Shown here one piece after another: positions 43,789 to 55,147 of a stretch of 64,000 nucleotides of DNA. Numbering within the stretch: position 1 is the first letter of the stretch; every line of letters starts with the position of its first letter. Under the pieces are notes generated by a model. That model worked only from the letters and a program-made list of their open reading frames with translations, had not been told where the DNA came from and made no database searches. The stretch is from Xanthobacter sp. NM-59 (GTDB taxonomy: Bacteria; Pseudomonadota; Alphaproteobacteria; Rhizobiales; Xanthobacteraceae): positions 186,001 to 250,000 of the forward strand of contig NZ_JACBFQ010000005.1 of NCBI RefSeq assembly GCF_021401125.1, written 5' to 3'. The position numbers and the translations under genes were made by a program.

Positions 43789-44031
43789 GAAGGCATTGGC
43801 CGAAAGTCTGAGAACGCGGGAGTAATTGATAAGGTCGCCATAACATTTGCAAGGGCCATGAAACAGGCCCGCCTCTCCAAGGCGGGCCCGGCCCCGGCCG
43901 CCCACGCACGCCTGCGTGCTTTTCCTCGGCGCCTCGCTCCTGTAGGCAGAACGGGATCGCGCGCGGGCGGTTGCCGTGGGAGCGTCGCGACGTCATCCTC
44001 AATCCGCCAGTTCCGAATCGGTCGCCTGCCC

Positions 44032-45429
44032 GTGCTTCGTTTCGACATTCCCTATCGCGACCCGTTCGCCGCCTTCCACGCCTTCGCCGACGTGCCCTTC
44101 TGCGCGCTGCTCGACAGCGCTGCGCTGGGCGATCCGCGGGCGCGCTTCTCCTACATCGCCATCGACCCCTACCGCATCATCACCGCCGACGATGCGGGCG
44201 TGAGGGTGGACGGCCAGCCGGCGACGGGAACACCGTTCGATGCCCTCAGGCGCGCGCTTGCGGAGTGCGCGGATGTCGAGCAGGTGCCCGCGGCGTTCCC
44301 CTTCACCGGGGGGGCCGTGGGCTTCCTCGGCTACGAGCTCGGCCGCCATCTGGAGCGCCTGCCGCCGCCGCGGCCCGGCCATCCGCCCATCCCGGAAATG
44401 GCGATGGGGCTCTATGACACGGTGATCGCGTTCGATCACCAGAACCGGCGCGCAGCGCTGTTTTCCTCCGGCCGTCCCGAGACCGACACCGCCCGCCGCA
44501 GGGCGCGCGCCGAGACACGGGCCGCCCGCATCCTCGACCTGCTTGACCGCGCGCCGGACGCCGCTCCCCCGCCCGACTGGGCTCAGACCGGCCAGTTCAC
44601 GCCCGACCAGCCGCGCGCGGCGGTGGAAGCCTCGGTGGCACGCACCATCGAATACATCCGCGCCGGCGATATCTTCCAGGCCAACATCACCCAGCAGATG
44701 CGGGCGTCGATGCCGTCGGGCCTTAGCGACCTTCAGCTCTATGGCCGCCTTCGTGCCGTGAGCCCGGCGCCGTTCGCCGCGCTGCTGCGCTGCGGGCCCG
44801 AGCTGGCGGTGCTGAGCGCTTCGCCCGAGCGCTTCCTCAGCCTCGACGCAGACGGTCAGGTGGAGACCCGCCCCATCAAGGGCACCCGCCGCCGCGCCGC
44901 CGACCCGGCCGTCGACACCGCCCTTGCCCGCGAGCTTCTGGCCTCGGAGAAGGACCGCGCCGAAAATCTGATGATCGTGGACCTGATGCGCAACGATCTC
45001 AGCCGCGTCAGCCGGGTGGGCAGCGTGAAGGTGCCGGTGCTGTGCGGGCTGGAAACGTTCGCCAGTGTGCATCACCTCGTCTCGGTGGTGCAAAGCCGCC
45101 TGAATGAGGGGCTTGGGCCGGTGGACCTGCTCACCGCCTGTTTTCCCGGCGGCTCCATCACCGGCGCGCCGAAGATCCGCGCCATGGAGATCATCCACGA
45201 GCTGGAGCCCTTCCCGCGCGGGGTCTATTGCGGCTCCGTAGCGTGGATCGGCTTCAATGGCGCAATGGATTCCTCCATCGTCATCCGCACCATCACCCGC
45301 GCCGGCGACACCCTGCTGACCCATGCGGGCGGTGGCATCGTGGCCGATTCGGACCCTGCCGACGAATATGAGGAAAGCCTCGTGAAGCTCTCGCCCATGC
45401 TGCGCGCCCTTTCCGGAGGCGGCCGGTGA
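44032..45429 (+). CDS. pabB: Aminodeoxychorismate synthase component I
   Basis: PabB adds ammonia to chorismate to form 4-amino-4-deoxychorismate for folate. No ATG is placed correctly; the GTG at 44032 gives 465 residues and the family start LRFDIPYRDPFAAF. Signatures of the chorismate-binding fold are ASPERFLSL, the signature lysine region ETRPIKGTRRR, AENLMIVDLMRNDLSRV, ITGAPKIRAMEIIHELE and YCGSVAWIGF. The PIKGT form, with lysine, is the PabB type that forms a covalent intermediate, in contrast to anthranilate synthase PIAGT. The stop overlaps the pabC start as GTGA. No glutamine amidotransferase (pabA) is adjacent. Confidence 0.92.
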   Translation: MLRFDIPYRDPFAAFHAFADVPFCALLDSAALGDPRARFSYIAIDPYRIITADDAGVRVDGQPATGTPFDALRRALAECADVEQVPAAFPFTGGAVGFLGYELGRHLERLPPPRPGHPPIPEMAMGLYDTVIAFDHQNRRAALFSSGRPETDTARRRARAETRAARILDLLDRAPDAAPPPDWAQTGQFTPDQPRAAVEASVARTIEYIRAGDIFQANITQQMRASMPSGLSDLQLYGRLRAVSPAPFAALLRCGPELAVLSASPERFLSLDADGQVETRPIKGTRRRAADPAVDTALARELLASEKDRAENLMIVDLMRNDLSRVSRVGSVKVPVLCGLETFASVHHLVSVVQSRLNEGLGPVDLLTACFPGGSITGAPKIRAMEIIHELEPFPRGVYCGSVAWIGFNGAMDSSIVIRTITRAGDTLLTHAGGGIVADSDPADEYEESLVKLSPMLRALSGGGR

Positions 45430-46220
45430 AGCTCTATCTCAACGGGGCCCTGGTGGAACCCGAACAGGCGCGCATCGCCCCCGGCGATCGCGGCTTCACC
45501 CTTGGAGATGGCCTGTTCGAGACTCTGCGGGTCCGCAACGGCACCGTCCTGCGCCTCGAAGCGCACCTCGCCCGGCTGGCGCATGGCGCCGCCGTGATCG
45601 GCCTGGCGCTGCCCGATATCGACCTTGCAGCGGCCCTGGAAGCCACCCGCGCCGCCAATGGCCTCTGCGAAGCGGTGCTGCGGCTCACCGTGAGCCGAGG
45701 CGAGGGACCACGCGGCGTGCTGCCGCCGGCTCAGCCCCACCCGACCCTTCTCATCACAGCCGCACCCATGGCGCCGCCGGCGCCGCCGGCCCGCCTCGTT
45801 ATCGCAGGCCGGACACGGCGCAATGAATACTCCCCACTCGCGGGGGTGAAGTCGCTCAATTATCTCGACAATATCCTGGCCCGCCAGGAGGCCGCCGCCG
45901 CCGGGGCGGACGACGCCATTCTTCTCAACACCCGCGAACGGGTGGCGGAAACCTCCATCGCCAATCTGTTCGCGGTCATTGGCGGGCAGCTCGTCACCCC
46001 GCCCCTCGGTGATGGCGCCCTGCCCGGCATCATGCGCGCCGCGGTGCTCGAACGGGAGGGGAGCGAGCGCAGCCTGAGCGTGGCGGACCTTCAGCGGGCC
46101 GATGAGATCTTCCTCACCTCCAGCCTGGGCCTTCGCCCGGTCGCCGCGCTGGCGGGCCGCGCGCTGGCCAGCGACGACACGGTGCAGCGGCTGCGGCAGG
46201 CGCTTGGGGAGCTGGGCTGA
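45426..46220 (+). CDS. pabC: Aminodeoxychorismate lyase (class IV aminotransferase fold)
   Basis: This PLP enzyme is expected to release pyruvate from aminodeoxychorismate to give p-aminobenzoate. The 264-residue protein starts at a GTG overlapping the pabB stop. Fold type IV features are the opening YLNGALV, DRGFTLGDGLFETLRVRNG, the PLP lysine in GVKSLNYLDNILARQEA, and the ILLNTRERVAETSIANLFAV segment. Branched-chain or D-amino acid aminotransferases share the fold, but the pabB context favours the lyase. The stop overlaps the next start by one base. Confidence 0.88.
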   Translation: MKLYLNGALVEPEQARIAPGDRGFTLGDGLFETLRVRNGTVLRLEAHLARLAHGAAVIGLALPDIDLAAALEATRAANGLCEAVLRLTVSRGEGPRGVLPPAQPHPTLLITAAPMAPPAPPARLVIAGRTRRNEYSPLAGVKSLNYLDNILARQEAAAAGADDAILLNTRERVAETSIANLFAVIGGQLVTPPLGDGALPGIMRAAVLEREGSERSLSVADLQRADEIFLTSSLGLRPVAALAGRALASDDTVQRLRQALGELG

Positions 46221-46786
46221 TGCTGATGCCCCAACCGGGCCCGCGGGTGCGACTGAGGGGCTGGCGGCCGGGCGACCGGGACGCCCTGTGGCGGATGCAA
46301 TCCGATCCGGCGGTGATGGAATTCCTGATGCCCGTGGCGGACCGCGCCGCCAGCGACGCGGTCGCCGATCGCATTGCCCGGCATTTTACCGATCATGGTT
46401 TCGGCCTGTGGATAGTGGAGGTGCCGGGCGTAACCGAATTTGCGGGTTATGCCGGCCTTGTGCACGTGCCCTATGACGAGCACTTCACCCCGGCGGTGGA
46501 GATCGGCTGGCGCTTCCTCGCCGCCCATTGGGGTCACGGCTATGCCACCGAGGCCGCCCGCCAATGCCTCGCACTGGGCTTTTCTGAGCTGGGTCTCGAC
46601 TCGATCGTCGCCATCACCGTGCCCGCCAACCGCCGGTCACGGGCGGTGATGGAGCGTCTCGGCATGGAGCGGGTGGAGGGGGGTGATTTCGACATGCCCA
46701 CCGTCCCCGTGGGCCACCGGCTACGCCGTCACGTGCTCTATCGCATGACGCGCGAGCACTTTGCGCTGCATTCACCCGAGGAATGA
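46220..46786 (+). CDS. GNAT-family N-acetyltransferase
   Basis: This 188-residue acetyltransferase of the RimJ/RimL branch transfers an acetyl group from acetyl-CoA to an amine. The acetyl-CoA loop is seen as HWGHGYATEAARQCLALGF, with the following VPANRRSRAVMERLGMERV typical of the branch. It starts at an ATG whose A is also the last base of the pabC stop (TGATG), so it is translated with the folate genes. Whether it acts on a folate intermediate, a ribosomal protein or a small molecule is unknown; being the last gene of the operon is no proof of a linked role. Confidence 0.88.
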   Translation: MLMPQPGPRVRLRGWRPGDRDALWRMQSDPAVMEFLMPVADRAASDAVADRIARHFTDHGFGLWIVEVPGVTEFAGYAGLVHVPYDEHFTPAVEIGWRFLAAHWGHGYATEAARQCLALGFSELGLDSIVAITVPANRRSRAVMERLGMERVEGGDFDMPTVPVGHRLRRHVLYRMTREHFALHSPEE

Positions 46787-46942
46787 GGGCCGGACCGCTG
46801 ACCCGACGCCCCCGATAACACGGCGTTGCCTGGGCAACCAACCGGTGGCGGTCGCCCAAGGCTCTTGCTCTAGCTTATTGAATTCCGGCACGTGTTTCAC
46901 GCGAGCCAGATCCGGCCCGCCTGAAGACGAGCGCGTTACGCC

Positions 46943-47272
46943 TCACGGCAGGAAGGTGAACTCGCCGACCTTGCAGACGTCGACCTTGCGCTTCACCACG
47001 GAATCGCCGTCCGCGAACACCGCCTTGAAATCGAAGATGCAGGCGCCGGTGCCGTCATTGATGTCGGCTTCCAGGGTTTCGCCATTCTTCAAGGTGTCGC
47101 CGTCGAGCATGTCTTCTTCCCAGCTCTCCTCGTCGACATTGGAGGCGAAGAACGAGGTCATCGTGTGCCCGGTCTTGTTGATGATGTCGACCTTGCGATT
47201 CTTGGCGGCAGCCGGGGCTGCGACCGCGCAGACCATCAACGCAGCAATGGCGGCACTACGGAAAGAGAGCAT
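46943..47272 (-). CDS. Periplasmic hypothetical protein, 109 aa
   Basis: This small exported protein has a signal peptide (MLSFRSAAIAALMVC... ending AAPAAA, cleaved about residue 24) and an acidic beta-rich mature domain of about 85 residues. Recognisable stretches are VDIINKTGHTMTSFFASNV, EESWEEDML and GTGACIFDFKAVF, with two cysteines placed for a disulfide. Similar short proteins are widespread in Hyphomicrobiales without a known function. A GTG at 47302 with GGTGAG near it is an alternative start that would lengthen the N-terminus by ten residues. It is a single-gene unit. Confidence 0.78.
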   Translation of the reverse strand: MLSFRSAAIAALMVCAVAAPAAAKNRKVDIINKTGHTMTSFFASNVDEESWEEDMLDGDTLKNGETLEADINDGTGACIFDFKAVFADGDSVVKRKVDVCKVGEFTFLP

Positions 47273-47418
47273 GAAGACAGATCCAATCTGGTAATAACTC
47301 ACCTTTCCGCACTACCCTAAGGCCGCAGTAGCAGGCAAGCAGAGGGCACCACCCGGGAGAGCATGCCTGACCCGCCCGGCGGCAGTGGTGTCCAGGCCGC
47401 CAGCCTATGCGGCTCATG

Positions 47419-47443
47419 AAAAAGGCGGCCGAAGCCGCCTTTT
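47419..47443 (-). terminator. Rho-independent terminator after clpA
   Basis: The stem AAAGGCGGC/GCCGCCTTT closes a TTCG loop and is flanked by T on the minus strand, about 30 bp after the clpA stop. Confidence 0.9.
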
Positions 47444-47472
47444 CCCAACGTTTTCCTATCGTTGCGCAGCCT

Positions 47473-49932
<2,460 letters not shown>

Positions 49933-50129
49933 CTCTTTCGCGCATCACCCGCGGATCCGCGGAAGGGCCGCAGACCTCGAAGGCTTGTGCACCATTCACA
50001 CAAACTTCGTACTGGATTCCGCAGCGCGCAAGTCCCCCAAAGCGCATCAAGGCTTCACCGTTTTGAAATTGACCTCCGCAAACTCCCGCCCGCGCTTGCT
50101 TTTTCTCGTCCCCGCTCTTTCGCCGGAGG

Positions 50130-50456
50130 TTATTTTTTTTCCATCACACATTGGAGCGGATGCTGGTGCTTGCGGGCAAAGTCCATCACCTGCGTCACCT
50201 TTGTCTCGGCGACCTCGTAGGTGAACACGCCGCATTCGCCCACACCATGGTGGTGGACATGCAGCATGATGCGGTTGGCCTCGTCGGTGTCCTTGTTGAA
50301 GAACCGCTGCAGCACGTGCACCACGAATTCCATGGGCGTGTAATCATCATTGAGCAGCAGCACGCGGTAGAGGCTCGGCCGCTTGGTCTGCGGGCGGGTG
50401 CGGCTGATGACCGCCGTTCCGCTGCCATCCCGGCGATCGCCGTCAGATCCCGCCAT
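50130..50456 (-). CDS. clpS: ClpA adaptor protein ClpS
   Basis: ClpS binds proteins with bulky N-terminal residues and hands them to ClpA. The 108-residue protein has a flexible N-terminal tail and the core [20 protein letters not shown], with the substrate-pocket acidic pair in NDDYTPM, then [19 protein letters not shown] and the end [10 protein letters not shown]. The ATG at 50456 gives the normal length, though its ribosome binding site is weak. An upstream in-frame ATG near 50496 would extend the tail by 13 residues. It precedes clpA on the same strand. Confidence 0.94.
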   Translation of the reverse strand: MAGSDGDRRDGSGTAVISRTRPQTKRPSLYRVLLLNDDYTPMEFVVHVLQRFFNKDTDEANRIMLHVHHHGVGECGVFTYEVAETKVTQVMDFARKHQHPLQCVMEKK

Positions 50457-50711
50457 GAATGCCGGCGGGGGAGAAGAAAATCGTTCGTGCATCATATCCG
50501 TCGCGATCACTTGCGTCGCGCCCTGGCCCCTCCCGCCGGCCTGTTGGCGAGGGCGGCCGGCTGCGCGGGCCATGCGGACCCGGCTTGGCGCAAATCCGCA
50601 CAATCATAGAAAATGAGCTCGAAGCACGCCAGTGTCCGACACGAAATCCGTCCCGCTGGCGCGAGGATGGGCGCGGCCGGGGCCGGCGCGCCCCACCGCT
50701 ATGTCGTCACG

Positions 50712-50738
50712 AAAAAGGCCCGACGCAAGGTCGGGCCT
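50712..50738 (-). terminator. Rho-independent terminator after the phasin gene
   Basis: The stem AGGCCCGAC/GTCGGGCCT with a five-base loop is followed by TTTTTC on the minus strand. It separates the phasin gene from clpS; the remaining 255 bp before clpS hold no gene and must carry the clpS promoter. Confidence 0.9.
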
Positions 50739-50801
50739 CTTGGACTTTCGTCCCTCAACGCCATGGGCAGATGCAACGTCGGGGCTTAAAAAGCCGAAAG
50801 C

Positions 50802-51134
50802 TCAGCGGGCCACCTTGCTGAAGGCGCTCTCGAAGGGCTTGTAGGTTTCCTTGGCCAGCTCGGTGTAGAGCTCGCCGAGCTTCGTGGCCTGGGCCACGGC
50901 GCCTTCGTAAGCGCCCTTGATGTAGGACTGCTGGATTTCCATGGCCTGATCGAGGGTCTTGGCGCCGAGCAGCTTCTCCAGCGCGGCAGTGCCCTGCTCG
51001 AAAGAGGTCTTGGTGTAGTCAGCCACTTCCACAGCGATCGCCTGCGCGCTCTTGGAGAGCAGGCCGAAGCTCTTGAGGGCGTTCTCGATGTTGTCCTTGC
51101 TGAGCTGCTGGAGCTCTTCTGCGCTCTGCACCAT
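50802..51134 (-). CDS. Phasin-family protein
   Basis: Phasins coat polyhydroxyalkanoate granules or act as small helical chaperone-like proteins. The 110-residue protein is almost entirely amphipathic helix, with the family stretches DNIENALKSFGLLSKSAQAI, VADYTKTSFEQGTAALEKLL and a C-terminal coiled-coil-prone segment. The ATG at 51134 follows GAGG six bases upstream; another ATG at 51146 is less well placed. A strong consensus promoter lies about 80 bp upstream and a terminator follows, so it forms a single-gene, probably highly expressed unit. No PHA synthase gene is in the window, so the granule role is inferred from family alone. Confidence 0.87.
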   Translation of the reverse strand: MVQSAEELQQLSKDNIENALKSFGLLSKSAQAIAVEVADYTKTSFEQGTAALEKLLGAKTLDQAMEIQQSYIKGAYEGAVAQATKLGELYTELAKETYKPFESAFSKVAR

Positions 51135-51214
51135 GGGAGTCCTCATTCCTCTCGCCGGCGCAATGCCGGATCTGCCGTTTCCGAGTGGGCGACTTATATC
51201 TTTCGCCCAGGTTG

Positions 51215-51242
51215 AGAATATGCACCGCAACATCGATGTCAA
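51215..51242 (-). promoter_or_regulatory. Consensus promoter of the phasin gene
   Basis: On the minus strand a perfect TTGACA (51242-51237) is followed after 16 bp by TATTCT (51220-51215). Transcription would start about 75 bp before the phasin ATG. The rest of the 312-bp divergent gap up to 51446 shows no further feature. Confidence 0.75.
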
Positions 51243-51446
51243 GAAATTTTGTGCAGTGCACAACGACCCGGCCAAGCCATTCCGCGGCCGGATTCACGCC
51301 TTGGTAACTCCGCCTTCTTAGGCTTCTTGCCTGGTCGCTTTCCCCGCCTCCTGCCCCTGATGCGCCCGCCAGTGCCGGGCCGTGGCGCAGGGCGTCGGCG
51401 TGGGAGCCGCGTCAGTCCAGCGACCGATCAGACGGGGCAAATGTCC

Positions 51447-53279
51447 ATGCGTACAGCTTCCGCGAGCCTCTCGCTCCTGACCAAAGCCCTTGCAGTGGCT
51501 GTCCTTGCGGGCTTCGTCTTCTCGACGACCACCGCCGACGCCAAGCCGCGCAAGCGCACCCAGGCGGAGCGCTCCAAGAGCTCCGGCAAATCGAAGAAGA
51601 CCACCGTGGCGCGTGACATCTCGCGCGACGACAGCGGGCGCTGGCATTACGGCTCGTCCGCCATCGTGGTGGACGCCAATACCGGCCGCGTCCTTTACGA
51701 CGATAATCCCGACGCACTGCGACATCCTGCCTCGGTCACCAAGGTGATGACCCTTTATCTGCTGTTCGAGCAGATGGAAGCCGGCCGCCTGAAGCCCTCC
51801 AGCGACCTGCCGGTTTCGGCGAAGGCGGCGGCCCAGTCTCCCACCAAGCTCGGCCTGCGGCCCGGCTCCACCCTTGAGGTGGAAGACGCCATCAAGGGCA
51901 TCGTCACCCGCTCCGCCAATGACGCGGCGGTGGTGATCGCCGAGGCCATCGGCGGCACCGAGAGCAACTTCGCGGCGATGATGACGCAGAAGGCGCGCGC
52001 GCTCGGCATGACGCGCACCACCTTCCGCAACGCCTCCGGCCTGCCCAACCCCGAGCAGGTGACCACCGCCCGCGACCTCTCCATTCTGGGCCGCGCGATC
52101 CAGGATCGCTTCCCCCGGGAGTACCGTTACTTTTCCACCCGCACCTTCTATTTCCGCGGCCAGTCCATCGGCAACCACAACCGCCTTCTGGGTTCCGTGG
52201 ATGGGGTGGACGGCATCAAGACCGGCTACACCTCCGCTTCCGGCTTCAACCTGCTGACCTCCATGAAGCGCGACGACCGCTACTTGGTGGCCGTGGTGCT
52301 GGGCGGACGCTCCGCCGGATCGCGCGATGCACGCATGCGTTCGCTGCTGGCGGAGAACCTGCCGCGCGCCTCCTCCGGCCCGCGCACCGCGCCCAAGGTT
52401 TCCGAGGATAGCGGGCTGTTCGCCATGGCCGCGCCCCTGCCCCAGCCGGCAGAGCGCGAGGAGGTGCCCGTCCATGCGGTAGCCCCGCTGCCCAAGCCCG
52501 AAATGGCGATGATGATCCCGGACCCGGTCACCACCGCATCCATTCCCAATTCCGGCGCCGTGAAGCGCGGCTCGGTGGAACCCATTCGCCCGGTGGCGGT
52601 GAAGACCGTGTCCATCCAGCGGCCGGTGGCCGCCGCGGCGGCGACGCCCTCGGTTTCCGCGGCCGCCTCCGCTACCGCCGCGGCCCGCGGCTTCAGCAAT
52701 CCCGCCGGCGTGCTCGGCTATCTGGAGCCCGCCCCCGCCGCGGCTCCCGCCACCGAGGCCGTGACCCGCGCCGCCCAGGGCCGCGCCCGCCAGCCCGCCG
52801 CGCCGAAGCCCGAAGTGGTCGCCTCCGGCGAGAAGGACGCCAGCCGCTACAACCCGCCGCCGCGTCCCGCCACCCTGGCCGAGCGCGCGGCCAGCGTCGC
52901 CGCCCTGGAGCCCCCGGCCCAGCCGCGCGCGGTCCAGCCCTCCACCAGCTTCGAGAAGCCCGTGCGCACCGCGTCCCTCGCCCCCACGCACATCCCCGAG
53001 GACACCGACAGGTCGGACCGCCCCTCCTCCGCCCGCAGCGGCTGGTGCATCCAGATCGGCGCTTTCGGTGCCGAGCGTGAGGCGCGTGCCAAGCTCGACC
53101 TGGCGCAGACCAAGGCGCGCTCCGTATTGGGTAGCGCCGACCCGTACACGGAAAAGACGACGAAGGGCTCCGCGACCCTCTATCGGGCCCGCTTCGCAGG
53201 CTTCGACAAGAAAGGCGCGCAGGAAGCCTGCCGTTTACTCCAGCGTAACTCGTTCTCCTGCATGACTATCAAGAATTGA
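51447..53279 (+). CDS. D-alanyl-D-alanine carboxypeptidase with SPOR domain
   Basis: This penicillin-binding protein of the S11 (PBP5/DacA-like) family trims the terminal D-Ala of peptidoglycan pentapeptides. The 610-residue precursor has a signal peptide ending near TTADA and a basic linker. The catalytic triad of motifs is complete: SVTK (about residue 97), SAN (about 157) and KTG (about 257). A long alanine- and proline-rich linker (about 300-530) leads to a C-terminal SPOR domain beginning GWCIQIGAFGAEREA, which binds denuded glycan at the division site. An ATG at 51441 is also in frame, but spacing favours 51447. It faces the J-domain gene. Confidence 0.93.
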   Translation: MRTASASLSLLTKALAVAVLAGFVFSTTTADAKPRKRTQAERSKSSGKSKKTTVARDISRDDSGRWHYGSSAIVVDANTGRVLYDDNPDALRHPASVTKVMTLYLLFEQMEAGRLKPSSDLPVSAKAAAQSPTKLGLRPGSTLEVEDAIKGIVTRSANDAAVVIAEAIGGTESNFAAMMTQKARALGMTRTTFRNASGLPNPEQVTTARDLSILGRAIQDRFPREYRYFSTRTFYFRGQSIGNHNRLLGSVDGVDGIKTGYTSASGFNLLTSMKRDDRYLVAVVLGGRSAGSRDARMRSLLAENLPRASSGPRTAPKVSEDSGLFAMAAPLPQPAEREEVPVHAVAPLPKPEMAMMIPDPVTTASIPNSGAVKRGSVEPIRPVAVKTVSIQRPVAAAAATPSVSAAASATAAARGFSNPAGVLGYLEPAPAAAPATEAVTRAAQGRARQPAAPKPEVVASGEKDASRYNPPPRPATLAERAASVAALEPPAQPRAVQPSTSFEKPVRTASLAPTHIPEDTDRSDRPSSARSGWCIQIGAFGAEREARAKLDLAQTKARSVLGSADPYTEKTTKGSATLYRARFAGFDKKGAQEACRLLQRNSFSCMTIKN

Positions 53280-53298
53280 GCACATGCAGGAGAGAGCT

Positions 53299-54015
53299 TC
53301 AGCCATGTTTGCGCAGGATCATATCCTTGGCTTGGTTGATCCGCGCCGCCAGGTAACTGGAACCACCGGCGTCGGGGTGAAGCTTCTTCATAAGGGCGCG
53401 ATGGGCCGAGCGCACCTCGGCGGCGTCCGCACCCGGCTGAAGCCCAAGGATCTGGTAGGCTTCCTCTTCGGTCATCGCGCCGCTCGTGCCCGCAGCGCCC
53501 ATCTGCCCCCGGTCCGCATCAGCCTCAGCGTGTTCACGCCAGGCGGGCGCCCGGCGGTCGAGATAAGCTTCGAGTAGGCTCAGGGACTGCGCGTCGCACG
53601 CGGCGCGCAGGCTCACCAAGGTCGGCACATCGAGATCGTCCAGGGCGCGGCCCGCATGAGGGCCGCCAATGACCTGCCCGGAAAGAGTGCCGGTGGCGTG
53701 GTCCAGCTCCATCTCGAACAAGGCGGAACGGACCTGTGAGCTGCGCGGCGCCGACCGCTTGCGAAACAGGCTCCCCAGCCAGCCACCGATGCCGCCGGGA
53801 TCAAGCCGGCCCAGCAGGGCGAACGCCACCGCCGCGAGCGGCACTGCCGCCCCGATACGCCCCAGAAGCAGGGCCCCCACCGCCCCCAGCAGCGCCGCAT
53901 AGGCCACCGTGCGCATGAGCATCTCGGCCAGCACCTTCGGGTCCGCGCGCGTCCACACTTTGAGGCCGTAAAGGCCGATGACCAGCAGCAGCGCGCCGGC
54001 GATGAGACTGATCAC
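53299..54015 (-). CDS. Membrane-anchored J-domain protein
   Basis: This 238-residue protein has hydrophobic segments at the N-terminus (about residues 2-18 and 34-70) and a C-terminal J domain of about 55 residues ending at the chain end. The HPD motif that stimulates DnaK lies near residue 213 (MKKLHPDAGGS), with the helix-2 partner YQILGLQPGADAAEVRSAHRALM. The arrangement resembles the Tim14/Pam18 and DjlA-like group of membrane J proteins. The start is a GTG at 54015, fixed by AAGGAGG five bases upstream; the nearby ATG is out of frame. The VWA gene lies upstream on the same strand. It converges with the carboxypeptidase gene. Confidence 0.87.
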   Translation of the reverse strand: MISLIAGALLLVIGLYGLKVWTRADPKVLAEMLMRTVAYAALLGAVGALLLGRIGAAVPLAAVAFALLGRLDPGGIGGWLGSLFRKRSAPRSSQVRSALFEMELDHATGTLSGQVIGGPHAGRALDDLDVPTLVSLRAACDAQSLSLLEAYLDRRAPAWREHAEADADRGQMGAAGTSGAMTEEEAYQILGLQPGADAAEVRSAHRALMKKLHPDAGGSSYLAARINQAKDMILRKHG

Positions 54016-54225
54016 ATGGCCCTCCTTGCCGTTCCGAAGCAGCCGCCCGGAATCCCGCACATTCGTTCAAGAGGGATAGCAGGCGCCGCCGCCCCCCGCG
54101 AGCGGAGGACGCCGATACCCACCGCGCGTCGGGAAGTTCCGTTGCGTAATATCGACAGGCATGGCTGCACTCAGGGTGCGCGAGGGCCCCGCCCCTCTGG
54201 CGGACAGCCCGTCGGCGCCGCCCCT

Positions 54226-54969
54226 TCAGCGCCCGTCCACGGCCAGCAGCAGCTGGCGGGCACCGGCATCACGGCGTGCTTCCAGGGCCGGGCGCCCGCC
54301 CGCCACATAGGCCGCGACCGCTGAGAGCAGGGCGCGGAGCTCGCCCGCCGCGCGAATGTCGAACCGGCAATAAGCGCCGCCGGTGATCTTCGCCAGGGCG
54401 CGGAAGGTGCGCTCCACCTCCGGGTCCTCCCCCTCCTGGAACATGAACAGGCGCACGCCCCGCAAGGCGAGCTGACCGGCGGCCGCGTGCAGCGCATCCA
54501 CATCCTCTTCCAGCGCGTCGCCCACGAACACGGCGGCCTTCAGCCCGCTGCGCTCGGCTTCCCGCGAGAGATGGGACAGCACCCGGTGAATCTGCGTCAG
54601 GCCGCCCTCGCAGCTGATGCCGCCCATGAGCCGCCGCAGGGTGGCGGCATCGCCCACGAAGGGCGAGGCCCGGCATTCACCCATGCCGCGATAATAGACG
54701 ATCTGCATCTGAAGCCCGCCATGGGCGGCGGCGGCGGCGAACATGTCGGCCTGGATCTCGCAGGCAAGCGACCAGGTGGGCTGGCGCGAGGCGGTGGCAT
54801 CCAGCGCGAAGGCCAGCCGGCCGCGCCCCTCCCCTTCCCGTGCGGGAGCCATGGCCCGCACATCCCCCAGAAAGCGGGCGATCTCGGCATCGCTGGAGGC
54901 GGCGGCAGGCGGGGCGGCGCCGCGCCGGGCCTCAAGCTCGCTCTTTGTCTTGTCGTCGGACCGCGCCAT
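54226..54969 (-). CDS. VWA-domain-like protein
   Basis: This 247-residue cytoplasmic protein has a von Willebrand factor A-like fold. The metal-binding DxSxS position is seen as FALDATASRQPTW near residue 55. Later segments are LKAAVFVGDALEEDVDAL and GVRLFMFQEG. The MIDAS motif is imperfect (D-A-T-A-S), so metal binding may be altered. The N-terminal 40 residues are alanine-rich and disordered in character. It lies 210 bp upstream of the J-domain gene on the same strand. A joint chaperone-related role is possible but not shown. Confidence 0.78.
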   Translation of the reverse strand: MARSDDKTKSELEARRGAAPPAAASSDAEIARFLGDVRAMAPAREGEGRGRLAFALDATASRQPTWSLACEIQADMFAAAAAHGGLQMQIVYYRGMGECRASPFVGDAATLRRLMGGISCEGGLTQIHRVLSHLSREAERSGLKAAVFVGDALEEDVDALHAAAGQLALRGVRLFMFQEGEDPEVERTFRALAKITGGAYCRFDIRAAGELRALLSAVAAYVAGGRPALEARRDAGARQLLLAVDGR

Positions 54970-55147
54970 GGCTGCCGTGCCGTTTCCTTTGGGACCAGAA
55001 CCTTACAGATAGGCCGCGCCGGCTGCCGAACCAAGGGCGGCGATCCCGGCGGACATGCCGCGCGCCGGCCGCAGCCGGCCGGCGCTTCCCTCCGGGGGCT
55101 GCAAGTTCTAGGGTCCGCCCGCGCGAAACGCGGGGAGTCGCGGTACG

